A stretch of 27,542 nt of DNA from Chara braunii (taxonomy: Eukaryota; Streptophyta; Charophyceae; Charales; Characeae), in assembly GCA_003427395.1 (NCBI GenBank), contig BFEA01000186.1, forward strand, positions 3,882 to 31,423, written 5' to 3'. Shown piece after piece: positions 1 to 9,214 of the stretch. Each line of letters starts with the position of its first letter. Position 1 is the first letter of the stretch. The position numbers and the translations under genes are program-made. The notes beneath the pieces are model-generated. The model made no database searches. It was given only the letters and a program-made list of their open reading frames with translations, and was not told the origin of the DNA.

Positions 1-27
1 TTTAAAAAACATTTTTTTTTTTTTTTT

Positions 28-133
28 ACGGGGTGCCGACGACCCCTGACCGGTAGGTGCCGACCAGCCAACCGGTCGGCGGGTCGGCTGCCGACTAGTC
101 AAGGGCCGGCGACCGTCGGCGTGTTCAACACTG
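28..133 (+). repeat. Right end of a GTCGGC-rich TIR element (copy A)
   Basis: A GC-rich block dense in CCGAC/GTCGG words ends in TTCAACACTG at 133. Read in reverse it begins CAGTGTTGAACAC, matching the termini at 3869 (CAGTGTTGCACAC) and 27457 (CAGGGTTGCAC). It shares a block beginning GACCGGTAGGTGCCGACCAG with the reverse complement of the window end. A T-run (about 11-27) lies on its inner side. The left end of this copy is outside the window. Short CAGNGTTG-type termini and repeated subterminal words resemble hAT-type DNA transposons; that class assignment is inference. Confidence 0.55.
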
Positions 134-454
134 TTTAAAAGAAAAAAAAAAACAGGTCCTTACGGTCCTGGCTCCATATCCATTGTGGGGAGCGTCAGTC
201 CGGTTCCTATTCCCCCGGCAAGTCAAAATTGAATACAAAATAGTACCCACACACGCTTCCTTCCGTCTGGCCGAAGGAACCCTGACCAGCATTGATTGCT
301 CCTTCTCGTGCACAATCAATTGTTTTCCAAATCTTTGATAGACTGTCAGCTTGCCCAGACCACTTGTTCCTCTCAGGCTTCGATTCAGAGCCTGTCAGAT
401 AACTCTTTGCATAGCAAGAACCGCGAACGGGTCTGCTACACGCTATGTTGTTTG

Positions 455-880
455 TCATTGTCCTTCTCTGTGTACCCTTTGAGTACTGTGGTTGATCGCA
501 GTTCCGACCTTTCTGTCAGGTAGCCTGGTGGGGCTCAACCGCCATTGTGGTAAAGCCTGGTGCCATTTCTTCCATCTCAATCTGTTGTCTACTATCGTAG
601 CCACCTTGCCCTTCAGCAGCCATTCTCTCTTGAATGTCTGCTTCCTGGTTGCTTGTTTTTCAGGTCTGTGTTGCATAGAGGTCGCTATTCTCCGCCATCT
701 GCTCCTGATTTCCGTCTCTGCCATGCTCAGTAGTAGAGACCACATTTCTTCCTTTGCCACCTCTGCTTTCTGAATTGTCCGGGTGCATCTGCGCTTCCAT
801 ATTACCCACAGTGCCAATTTCCTGAGCAGGAGGAACCAGACTTCCCTGCTGCCCTTGATGTTGCTGGGAGTGTTAGGTAG
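455..880 (-). pseudogene. LINE ORF2 C-terminal basic region
   Basis: After the frameshift near 880 the element continues as VWFLLLRKLALWVIWKRRC, a hydrophobic then basic segment typical of the last part of plant LINE ORF2 proteins. A long Arg/Lys/Trp-rich tail follows and stops at 455. The same frame stays open further upstream to 1117, but there it only overlaps the zinc-binding segment in the wrong frame. Beyond 455 the sequence (to about 134) shows no further protein pattern and is probably 3' untranslated region. Confidence 0.6.
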
Positions 881-1122
881 CAGTAAGATAGAGAGGGGAG
901 GGATGTTGGGGGGGGTGTTGAGAACAGGGTTGACCACAGACCCCAGACCTTCTTCCAGATCCATGTTGCTTCTGGACAGGATAGGAGGCAGTGAGGGATG
1001 TCCTCGGGTGAGTTGTTCTTGCACAATGAGCAGCTTTCCGAACTCTCCGGGTCGGAATGCTTCCTTCTTGCGTGTAGCCATTGGTTGACGGGAAGGGCTG
1101 TTTGTGCTATCAGCCATTGCAT
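802..1122 (-). pseudogene. LINE zinc-binding segment (zf-RVT-like)
   Basis: The translated segment contains LPVNQWLHARRKH, then CSLCKNN, then IPHCLLSCPEATWIWKKVW. The C-x2-C ... H-C-x3-C spacing followed by a Trp-rich helix is the signature of the zinc-binding domain found C-terminal to RT in plant LINEs (Pfam zf-RVT). In LINEs this region is thought to contact template RNA. The frame stays open past the domain, but protein similarity continues in another frame from about 880 downward, so a frameshift lies near 870-880. The start given is only the first Met codon in the frame and is not meaningful biologically. Confidence 0.7.
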
Positions 1123-2250
1123 GTTGCGGATATGGTTTGAGCGGATAAGAAGGTATTTAGTCCACGGGATGGTGATAGTTGTCGCAGGGTCTAGGTGGAG
1201 GATGGTTCTCCACTTTTCGGCCAGCCTTGGGTTTGGGTCAGTGGTTTTTAGTCCGAGGTTATAGCCAAACTTTACGTCATATTCTGTTATCCCCCTTGGT
1301 TTCCCGGTGGTGCCCTGGTCCCATATCCACGCCTTTGGGTCGAATTGTAGGTCCTCGATGTTGAGTTCCAGTCTTCCAGTTGGAAGATGAGCCAGGGTTT
1401 CCCGTGAGAGACTCTGACCTTCCTTAGCAAGAAGGTTTCAATTTGTTAATGTTGTGGTGCTTTGTTCAGGGCTTCTAGTTCGTATAGGCTGTGTCTGGCG
1501 ATGGGGTAGGAAATGAAGTTGGCCTGGTAGTTAGTTGGGTGCGGTTTGGATATGAACCGGTAGGCTCTTGTTGGTGTGGACTGTGTGGTGAGTAATCCCC
1601 AGTCGTCTGGTTTCCACGTGTGTGTCTCTTTTAGGAGGGTCGTCCATGACGGGGGATGCTGTGATGAATCTCCGATAGGTTGTTGGACAGCAGGTGACAA
1701 CCCTTCAGGGTGGTGCGCAGATCCTGTTCGTTAAGCCATTCTTGCCGGTCCTCGGACCATAGATATTTGATCTGCCATACACCTCGTTCTACCCATGAGA
1801 GCCATCTGCGGTCTTTAGGTCAGAGAGTCTAGGGCTCGCCCTCTGTGTCTTTAATCCAAGGATTGCAGAACAGGGGCTGTCTTAGGACTTCCTCTTTATT
1901 GCACGGAGAACCTTTCTTTCTGGCATCAGTCGGCGCCAGGCCTTCAGGATCGGTGACCAGTAGGGGTGAGTTGTGGTGGAGGGATGAGTGGGTGTTGCAG
2001 AGTGAGTACTCCTTGTTGACCTCCCTGATTTCATTGCCCATTCCCTTGCCATGATCCAGAAGAGGCCCCTCATGTTCGGTGGAGAAGCTACCGGTGCCAA
2101 ATTCCTTATGCTGTCTAATGCCATCTTAGTTCACGGGAGGGCATGCTTTGTTAGGATTTTGATTACCCATTTCATCTGGAGGGCGGTCGCTTCCTGTTTC
2201 GGATTGATGATGCCTAGTCCTCCTTCGTGTGGTTTCTTGATGACGATTTG
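1123..2250 (-). pseudogene. LINE ORF2 linker between RT and zinc-binding segment, decayed
   Basis: Reading the minus strand downstream of the RT gives LINE-like pieces in shifting frames. One is IVIKKPHEGGLGIINPKQEA followed by LQMKWVIKILTKHALP, typical of the segment after the RT thumb. A tryptophan-rich stretch with REWAMKSGRS lies near 2040, and WTKYLLIRSNHIRNMQWLI leads into the zinc-binding segment. At least three stops or frame changes interrupt it (for example near 2251, 2125 and 1880). The identity rests on continuity with its neighbours and on the GGLGI motif; no separate enzymatic role is assigned. Confidence 0.65.
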
Positions 2251-2952
2251 TCAGGCTACGTTGTTTAGGCATGTGGTTCTGCTGGGGTCTCCAGTCCACA
2301 AGTAGCATCTGGCTTTCGCTTTCAGCTTTTTCAGGTCGTCATCGGGAGGGGACCATATGGAGGCCATGTGCCACAGTGATGAGAAAACGGCCGCGTTGAT
2401 GATCAATGCTCTCCCTAGCAAGGAGGCCTGGGCTTTCCTGCAGGGGGCTAGACGAGTTATCGCTCTGGCAATCAGAGTCTCCCCCATCCCTTGCCAAATG
2501 CCATCTTTGTTTACCATAATGCCCAGGTAACGAAGAGCTTGGTCTCCTGTGGACCATGACATCGGGGTGGTCTGGGGGTTGGGGGGGGTGCCTTCTGCAA
2601 GCCACCATCCTTCGGTTTTTTCCCAGTTCACCGTCATTTCTGAAGCTACTCTGAAGGCTTCCATAGCGCGGGTTAGGGCTTGAAAGGAGGAATTGTTGGC
2701 GCGGATGAGGACTGTGAGGTCGTTTGCGAACATAAGTGCTGTGAGTAGAGCGAAATCGTGAAGGGGATTGTAGTTTTGTTCAGCCAGGCGGCCTATGGAT
2801 GGCTCCTTGTGCAGAAAAGATGCAATCGCTTCCATTATGAACAGGAATATCGGTGGTGCGAGGGGGTCTCCTTGGCTGGGTCCTTGCGTGAAGGAATATC
2901 GGTGATGCGAGGGGGTCTCTAAGAAAGGCTCCTCAGGAAAAACGAACAACAT
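2251..2952 (-). pseudogene. LINE reverse transcriptase, partial
   Basis: An open stretch of 233 codons carries the C-terminal half of a LINE RT. It shows the GDPLAPPIFLFIMEA block of RT motif B, then the catalytic strand LMFANDLTVLIRA, then the primer-grip region with YLGIMV and the thumb region ending in CYLWTG. The family motif is F/YADD; here the first catalytic aspartate is asparagine (FAND), so polymerase activity should be lost. The first 25 or so residues come from a 49-bp duplication read in another frame and are probably not original protein. There is no genuine start codon; the element is truncated here. Confidence 0.8.
2844..2920. repeat. 49-bp-period direct duplication inside the LINE RT
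   Basis: A block of about 27 bp starting GGAATATCGGTG and ending GAGGGGGTCTC occurs at 2844 and again at 2893 with one or two differences. Because 49 is not a multiple of three, one copy reads GDPLAPPIF on the minus strand and the other reads TPSHHRYSF. Confidence 0.85.
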
Positions 2953-2959
2953 ATGCCTG

Positions 2960-3053
2960 CATTAACACTCCCCCCCTTCGCCAGCACCCCCACCATACGC
3001 TTGAGTTAACACTCCCTCCCCCCCTCCCTGCCACCCCCACCCGCGTCCCCCGT
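2960..3053. repeat. C-rich tandem duplication, about 44 bp
   Basis: TTAACACTC followed by a C-run, a short spacer and CACCCCCAC occurs at 2962 and again at 3006. The copies differ mainly in C-run length. It sits exactly at the truncated 5' side of the LINE. Confidence 0.75.
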
Positions 3054-3413
3054 ACATTCGTGATCAGGGTGTGTTGTTTGGGGGAAGACATAGCAGCCAG
3101 TACATGCTATGTTTGCTATTGTATGGACCCAAACAGGTTTAGGTTTAGCCGGGTTCAGATGCAGGACCTTTCGCTCAGTTTCCTGAAAGGGCAGCTGTGG
3201 GTAATCCACGTGGCAGCCATTTGTTCTAAAGCTGTCCATCAGAAGATTTATAAGACCAACTGCCCTCCTTGATCTTTACCACAAAAGATGCCAGGCACCA
3301 GCATATCGACCTATGATGAATTTGCTGGTGCGACCCTGCCCGAATGGGCCTAACATGTTCAGACCAAATAGCTACACCTGACTCGTTGCTCATGGCACCA
3401 TTTTTCCTGGACA
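3054..3413. other. No gene recognised
   Basis: Unique-looking sequence between the LINE and the short TIR element. Open frames are short, lack family motifs and overlap on both strands. No RNA gene or promoter pattern was recognised. Confidence 0.5.
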
Positions 3414-3869
3414 CATGGTTGCATCCCTGTCGACCCCCCCCACCGACCGTATTGCAGCCGACCAGCAGGGCCGACCGGTCGGCGGTCTGCCAACCAGTCA
3501 GAAAACAACCATCCACTAATTTTTTTTCAGATCTGAGTTTGAAGCTGTAATGCGCTTGCTGAGTACAGCCCAAATCCGCTGAGAACTTTTTGGGGATGGG
3601 GGGGTTGGGGGAAAGGTGTATAGGGGGGTCTAGGGGGCAGGGTGTATGAGGGTGTATAGGGGGGTCTAGGGGGCTATAGGGGTGGTATAGGGGGTACTGG
3701 GGGGGTGTATGAGGGTGTTGGGGGGCGGTTTGTGGGTGTTGGGGGGGGGTATGGGGGTATTTGGGGTTCGTATGGGGGTGTTCGTGGGGTTATTAGGGGT
3801 TCCGGACCAAATCGGCGGGTCTGCAGCCGACCAGTCAAGGGTGGCCGACGGTCGGGGTGTGCAACACTG
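3414..3869 (+). mobile_element. Short non-autonomous TIR element (MITE-like), about 456 bp
   Basis: The left end begins CATGGTTGCATCCC and is followed by CCGACC/GGTCGG-rich sequence to about 3500. The right end (about 3800-3869) is the same type of sequence inverted and finishes GTGTGCAACACTG, whose reverse complement is CAGTGTTGCACAC. The two ends are therefore terminal inverted repeats, imperfect but recognisable, and the two window ends carry the same family. The interior holds no coding sequence, only a G-rich array. No convincing target-site duplication is visible (CCTGGACA on the left, AGTGGCAG on the right), which weakens the exact boundaries. Confidence 0.5.
3590..3800 (+). repeat. 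G-rich minisatellite with G-quadruplex potential
   Basis: About 200 bp of runs of 3-9 G separated by short spacers, with recurring units such as GGTGTATAGGGGGGTCTAGG and GGTGTATGAGGGTGTTGGGG. Many overlapping G3+N1-7 sets occur on the plus strand. The frames open here encode only low-complexity Gly/Val/Tyr or, in reverse, Pro/Thr repeats and are not genes. Confidence 0.85.
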
Positions 3870-5773
3870 AGTGGCAGTGTAAATAACTGCCCAGTACACA
3901 TAACCGCATCTTCAGGCCTGTTGAGGTCACAGGTAACGGACAAGTACACATGTAGCTGTTGATGAATAGACAGTGGTTCAAATCCTCACAGAATCAGCTT
4001 AAACTCCATAGCTTCACAGAAAAGAACGGAAAAAAAAATGTCCAGGGCTACCCCTCCAAAAATTTGAAGAAAAAAGGTGTCTTTGCCCACTCTTCGATCC
4101 TTTTAAGCCCACAGTGAAGTTGGAAGTCATTGGGTCGCCCGGCACAGATGACAAGGTCCCCAGTTTTTGTAAACTACTGATTCTACTGAATGAACGGATC
4201 TCAAATCGAGGCATCAAATTCATGCATGCTTGGTTGAATATAACATGACTTGAGCAAGGATGTTGTTTCAGGGAGGAAAACGTTAATAAGCCAGTTCCGG
4301 ATGGAAATTTCGAAAAGTAATGCCATTGACATGCAGGAGGAATATTCTTGATGCGTTGTCATGTGTTATGGGACAGTTAACCCCTTTTTTCAAGGCACTG
4401 GAGGAATCTTTACTGGATGGTATAACTATGACGTGTGGAGCCTTGGGTTATGTGATGAACAGCTGGTTTGCAATGTCTGCGGAATGAGATGTGATCTCTT
4501 GCAAACTGTTCGCCTTAAGTCAATGAAGGTCAATGATTGATCCTCCCAATGCTGTTGTATGCTTTTCATGATGCAGTCTTCCCTGCCAGGCGTTTCGAGG
4601 AGCCCACTCTCCCCGTCGGACGAGATAGAGGAGAACAGCATTGCTTTCTTGAGGAGGCAGAATGAAGAGATTTGCTCAGAGGTTAGTGCGCACGACAGGC
4701 TGCTTTCGTGTAGCTCTTTCTGACTTTTGATAGACTGCCTGTTGGCAATTCATGGTGTTCGGCCCTTTGTGCATGTTGAAGAGTTCGAAAGGATTGAAAT
4801 TTGAAATTCAAGCCAGGTGTGTAGAAGAACACGCACGCATGCACTATATGTGACTATGTATGGGTGGGCCATCTGCTGTCACTCCCGCCCCTCGAAGGTG
4901 ACAAACCCTGGCTACAGATCACCCAATTTCCAGCCAACAACCTGTGTCTATTATTCTCCACTTGCCACTGACTTCGTCCGGGTTTGCACGTAGTGCGATG
5001 GCTAGCAGGCTGCTTTACTCCTGTGGTGACTAAAGGCCAACGCCTACGCCCTAGCGTCCGTTGGTGCTGTATGCTTCGACAGCATGAACCTGGTCGGAAA
5101 CTTGGTCAAGTTGTGCTTTCGTACCACAAAGATTGCTTACAGTGTGAAGGGTGTTCGATTGGCAAGGCAACTAACTGCCAAACGCCGGAATCCTTGTCCT
5201 GTAGTCTATGTCAGTTCAGGAGCAGTTCTCACGACTCCCGGTTCACAGCATCTGGTGCATGCATGAAGTTTACCTGGCCTGGTATTAATGAAGCTATGAT
5301 ATGTTCCAAAGTGGAGATCCATAACAGGGCATACTCGTACTCTGGGACTTTCCTAAGGGTATCTCACCACCATTGCAGTTAGATTCTCTCGAAGGCATGT
5401 ACCATTAACATATCTGACAACCGTTACTGATCAATCCGGTTGAAATAGTCCTTACAATCGTTACCCACAAACCCACAAAATGTAGAAGACATGCCAACCT
5501 CGAGGAGGAGGAGAAGGCTGTGGGTCGGGAAGGAAACGAAGTCCCGAGCAACATGGTGCACTTTGTAGTATGCATGATGTTCAACTGTTATTAGATTAAG
5601 TTCATGCTGCGGAGCAAATTCTCTCTCTCTGGTGGAAGACATCTTGAATTGGTGATACCAAGACACCGCTTGTACACTGAGCTTCGCCGCTCACTAATCT
5701 TTTCTTTTTTTTTTCTTGAAACATTTTTCACCTTTGCAGTAGCAGATGCGGATCCCAGGGCTCGATCCCTAGA
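3870..5773. other. Long stretch with no recognisable gene
   Basis: I see no transposon protein motif, RNA gene or repeat array here. The longest plus-strand frame (4984-5382) has scattered cysteines but no known domain, and a competing frame (stop-to-stop 5027-5266) looks equally protein-like. Neither is convincing as an exon and no clear splice pattern could be assigned. Confidence 0.4.
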
Positions 5774-5791
5774 CCCCCCCCCCCCCCCCCC
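5774..5791 (+). repeat. Poly(C) run of 18
   Basis: An uninterrupted run of 18 C, flanked by CGATCCCTAGA and TTCTCACCC. Its length is likely variable or uncertain in the assembly. Confidence 0.95.
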
Positions 5792-6255
5792 TTCTCACCC
5801 ATGTACAGTACCAGTCGACCCCTGTGTGTTTGAACCCGCGACTTGTGTTTTGGTAGTTGATAGTTTGTCTGTGTAGCCTGATGTGGTCGTCGACTCTTGA
5901 TCCGTAGGTCTGTCGAGTAGGAGTCCTGAAGGTCAAAGTCGTAGTTGCTACAGTCCCGAAAGGTCAAGTCCACAGACTTCCGGAAGATCCAGGAGTGACC
6001 TTCCGTAGGGTCCTAAGAGTCAGCCTAGGGGAGAGTGGGCAAGTGGGCAGTCCAACCTCACCTAGTCAGCGGGGCCCAGTCCCAGCCGCACCTTGTCCAG
6101 TCAGCAAGTATCATGTGGGATTGTGTGCACCCTGGGCCCGGTGGAAAGGAGTAGACCAGCAACCATCCAAAGCATAAATCAAGAGGCAGCGTCCAGTCAG
6201 TCATTCATTCTGCCTGTGAGCCATACGGAAGCGCTGCCTGAGTCATAGTCGCACC
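5792..6255. other. No gene; contains a spaced direct repeat
   Basis: No coding pattern was recognised. GCACCTTGTCCAGTCAGC (6088-6105) recurs as GCACCTTGTTTAGTCAGC (6251-6268), 163 bp later. The second copy lies exactly where gypsy integrase similarity begins, so this could mark the junction where a gypsy element was truncated. Confidence 0.5.
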
Positions 6256-7505
6256 TTGTTTAGTCAGCTGAGAACACTCATTATGTCTGAGTGTCATGAT
6301 GCTCGCGGCCACTTTGGGGCCTTGAAATCGTTGGCGGCCCTGTCGCAGCGGTTCTTCTGGCCGGAGATGAGGAAAGACCTACTGCACTATGTTGAAACCT
6401 GTGAGTTGTGCCAAAGGAATAAGGTCGTTCGCCGACCTCCCCTTGGCCTACTGCAGCCACTTCCCCTCCCTGATGCACCAGCACAGTCAGTGGCTATTGA
6501 TTTCACTGACCTGGGGAGGACCACTCCTTGCGGTATGCGTCAGGTCATGGTGTGTGTGGATAGGTTCTCCAAGTACGCTAAGTTTATTCCTTTGCCAGAG
6601 GAAGCCAGAGTCTCGGCTGTGCAGGCGGCCTTTGCAGATAGGTGGGTTACTCATCATGAACCACCCACCTCCATTGTCAGTGATAGAGATCCATGTTTCT
6701 GCAGCAATCAGTGGCAGTCCTATTGCAAGGACTACCTCCATTCCAGACTGGATATGACATCTGGTCGTCATCCTGAAGCCAATGGGCAGGCTGAAGTGAT
6801 GAACCAGATTCTTTTCCAGTTGCTGCGTCCTGTGATCAGCCCTGATCAGCACGATTGGGATCTCCATCTAGGACGGGCACAGCTAGTGTGCAACACATCT
6901 GTACACTCCTCCACAGGGTTCACCCCTTATCGGTTGCACTGGGGACGTGAGCCACGACAGCCTCTCGATGACATCATCGATAAGGCTACCCCCAGACTGA
7001 CTCCTGGGACTGCAGCGTTCACCAGACAGTACGAGAGGGATATCGAACGAGCCAGAGTTAACCTGCTCAAAGCCCAAAAGGCTATGATCCAGCAGGCTAA
7101 CAAGCATCGTCGACCATCCCCCATCCGCGCTGGTGACTGCGTCTGGGTACTCAATTCTGAGCTATCGCGGGAGGAGGACATTTCGCCCAAGTTGTTGTCG
7201 CGTTACATGGGTCCATGGCAGGTTTTGGATACAGTGGGAGCTGACCCTTTTGGGCCATCCTATCACGTAGATGTCCCACTGCATCTACAAACCTACCCTG
7301 TCTTTCATGCATCCAAGCTGTTGCCGTTTGTCCCAGCTGATGCATTTCCAGACAGGCCTCCTCAATTTGGTCCCCCGATCCCTGGGAAGGGATATGAGGT
7401 GGAAAAAGTTGAGGATATGGTACAAACCCGGATAAGGAGTACCTTGTGAAGTTTCTTTACCAGCCCCATACTGAGGATCGCTGGTTACTCGCAAGGAGCT
7501 TCTGA
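6256..7505 (+). pseudogene. Gypsy integrase with frameshifted chromodomain
   Basis: A 397-codon frame with no internal stop encodes an integrase, the enzyme that joins retroelement cDNA to host DNA. The N-terminal HHCC zinc finger is visible as HDARGHFG ... CELCQ (about residues 14-55). The DDE core shows VAIDFTDLG, IVSDRDPCF and HPEANGQAEV (about residues 83-185). The C-terminal domain ends with GPWQVLD and YPVFHASKL. A chromodomain starts with KGYEVEKVEDM, then a frameshift near 7420 ends the frame at 7449; the rest (KEYLVKFLYQPHTEDRWLLA) continues in another frame to the stop at 7503-7505. No genuine start exists because the upstream pol polyprotein is missing. It is the longest uninterrupted integrase frame in the window. 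Confidence 0.85.
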
Positions 7506-7604
7506 AAACAGCAAAGTTTGTTATCCTTAAATATAAGGCTATGCAAAGGGAAGAACCCCTTCGACGCTCGACACGCCTACGCCCCTAGCTCGGAGGTCCT
7601 TGCT

Positions 7605-7619
7605 CCGGGGGAGGGTAGG
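7605..7619 (+). promoter_or_regulatory. Polypurine tract of gypsy remnant A
   Basis: GGGGGAGGGTAGG lies two to three bases before TGCAATGAC. In LTR retroelements this tract primes plus-strand DNA synthesis next to the 3' LTR. The parallel arrangement at 20158-20172 supports the call. Confidence 0.6.
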
Positions 7620-7621
7620 TC

Positions 7622-8580
7622 TGCAATGACTTGCTGGTTCCAGGTTGCCTGTAGCCTCTCTCAGACGAGGCTGTACCATAGGTAGGGACAGATTCATAGT
7701 TTTGTTTGGTTGAGGGCTTACCGAGAGACAACGGAATTCGACATTTATTGTGGGATTTAAGGAAAATTCGTGAGGGACATATTTGTAAATATAGGAGATA
7801 TAAGCCTAGTACTAACTCGAATTTCCTACAGTTACCCTAACTGCAAATAGAAGACCCGGGCTACTCCGAGGACAGACAGGCCCAATGGGCTTATGCTGAT
7901 AGACGGTCCTATAGCCTATAGCCGGGAAGGGAGAGGCACTAGCGGCCGAAATAGAAACGGTACCGGTCGCTCAGTCAGTCCGGTCTAGGTCGTGTCCAGG
8001 CTAGTCTAGGGTATAGATAGGATGGGGACATCGGTCCTGGGCTTTTGGCAGTTGACACTTCGTGGTGGAAGTTGCTGCGCACACGGTATCAGGTCGTGGT
8101 TGCTGATTCCGGTGTTGGAGACGGCGGACATAGCAGACCTACGAAGCGCTGACCAGACTGGGGTCAACGCTGTCCGCTCTGACTCTCTGGGAATCAAAGC
8201 GGTCTGGGCTATCAGAGGTCTGATGCGTTGGAGCACGTGGTGCACTACTGACCCTCCTCAAGAGTAGTGTCCCAGTGGCGATGCAGCCATAGCTGCATCT
8301 TCTCAGAGGATATCATTGTCTGGGCTTCGTCTTCATCAGGAACTGTTGGCGTTGAGCTCCTTCTTCATCATCTGGGTGGCGATTGGCTCTGGGAGCCTGT
8401 TTCATCTTGGCGCAGGCCACTGAGTTGGATGTCAGGGTGGCGTTGGGTGTTACCTGGGGTGCTGGTGCTATTTTTAGCTGCTCGGTGTGTGTGGGGTTGA
8501 GGCACTACCCCTCTGAGGGTAGCGCAAGAGGGATCTGAGGTTATTCAGGGAAAACGATTCTTTGAGTTTAATAAACAGTT
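7622..8580 (+). mobile_element. Probable 3' LTR of gypsy remnant A, right end unresolved
   Basis: Sequence starting TGCAATGACTTG directly after the polypurine tract should be the 3' LTR. It is non-coding. A poly(A)-signal-like AATAAA lies at 8570-8575, as expected inside an LTR. A second LTR copy for comparison is lacking and the 3' terminus could not be fixed; it might extend as far as about 8855 (TTCATAACA). Confidence 0.4.
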
Positions 8581-9214
8581 GTAATACTATGTTTGAGTTG
8601 TCATCTCTTCATTGATTTCTAGTTGTGATCACTCGGTTGTCTTCTATGAACGATTGTTGGGACTTGTGTGGAGAGAATCCACAGTTTCGTGTGTTCTGTC
8701 ACTTCGCTCCTCTAAGTCTTCCGCTGCGTTCTTTCTGCTGGGCGGTGTGACACTCCACTACCTCTCCCCTTCCTTTTGTGCATGTATGGGTGTGTACGGG
8801 AGTTCCTGTGAGTGAGCGTTGATAAACTTTCAACGGACAATCATGTTCATAACAACATTGCCTGGTGGAGGTGAGAAGAGTGTGGGCAGGTGTGTTGGAA
8901 CAGGGAGACATGTGGAGGGTGGAGGAGATTGGGCGGCAACTTGAAGCTTGGTGACAACTGAGGTGAGGTGAAGGAGTTCGCTCACTTGCTTCGGCTGCGG
9001 CAGGTCTTCAACCATCCATAGCCGGTCGTCTTTTTCCGCTAGGTTCCTGCTCTCCGGCATTCAAGAAAGGCTGCTTCTTTTGGCCTCCTCCGGACAGTCT
9101 ATGCGTGTGAGAGAGATCAACAGGTGGAGAGAGAGAAAAGCTTCTTCAACTCGTTCTTCCACCTCCTCCTGTACTTCTTCGTTTTTTCTTCTTTGTTACC
9201 ATTTTTTTCTTCTT
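8581..9214. other. No gene recognised
   Basis: Possibly the rest of the LTR of remnant A, then unrelated sequence. Pyrimidine- and purine-rich tracts appear near 9120-9210, including a short repeat of TTTGTTACCATT. No coding motif was seen. Confidence 0.4.

Larger units (their letters stand above)
134..2952 (-). mobile_element. 5'-truncated, decayed non-LTR retrotransposon (LINE)
   Basis: On the minus strand the order is reverse transcriptase (2952 to about 2251), a linker, a zinc-binding segment (about 1122-950) and a basic C-terminal region (to 455), then presumed 3' untranslated sequence to about 134. This is the order of plant LINE ORF2 proteins after the RT palm. The endonuclease and the N-terminal RT blocks are missing, so the copy is 5'-truncated near 2950, as is common for LINEs. 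Several frameshifts and stops break the frame. Its 3' end abuts TIR-element copy A. No clear poly(A) tail or target-site duplication was identified, so the outer limits are approximate. Confidence 0.8.
6256..7621 (+). mobile_element. Ty3/gypsy remnant A: integrase to polypurine tract
   Basis: Only the 3' part of a gypsy element remains. Integrase and a broken chromodomain (6256-7505) are followed by about 100 bp and a purine tract GGGGGAGGGTAGG before a TGCAATGAC start of LTR-like sequence. The spacing and sequence of this 3' region parallel the complete element further downstream (polypurine tract then TGTAATGAC). Gag, protease, RT and RNase H are absent, and the sequence before 6256 is unrelated. 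It belongs to a lineage related to the element at 11970-21501. Confidence 0.8.

Noticed and set aside
3406-3877. An 8-bp target-site duplication around the short TIR element
   Set aside because: The flanks CCTGGACA and AGTGGCAG do not match, so no duplication can be claimed.
3666-3962. Pro/Thr-rich (minus) and Gly-rich (plus) open frames
   Set aside because: By-products of the G-rich array; no gene features.
4984-5382. Cys-containing open frame of 132 codons, with a competing frame ending at 5266
   Set aside because: No recognisable domain. Two frames look equally protein-like, and there is no clear start context or splice pattern. Not enough to call a host exon.
5735-5850. Possible tRNA-derived SINE from GGGCTCGATCCC and, on the minus strand, GGGTTCAAACAC
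   Set aside because: The B-box matches are imperfect, no A-box is placed correctly, and an 18-C run interrupts the stretch.
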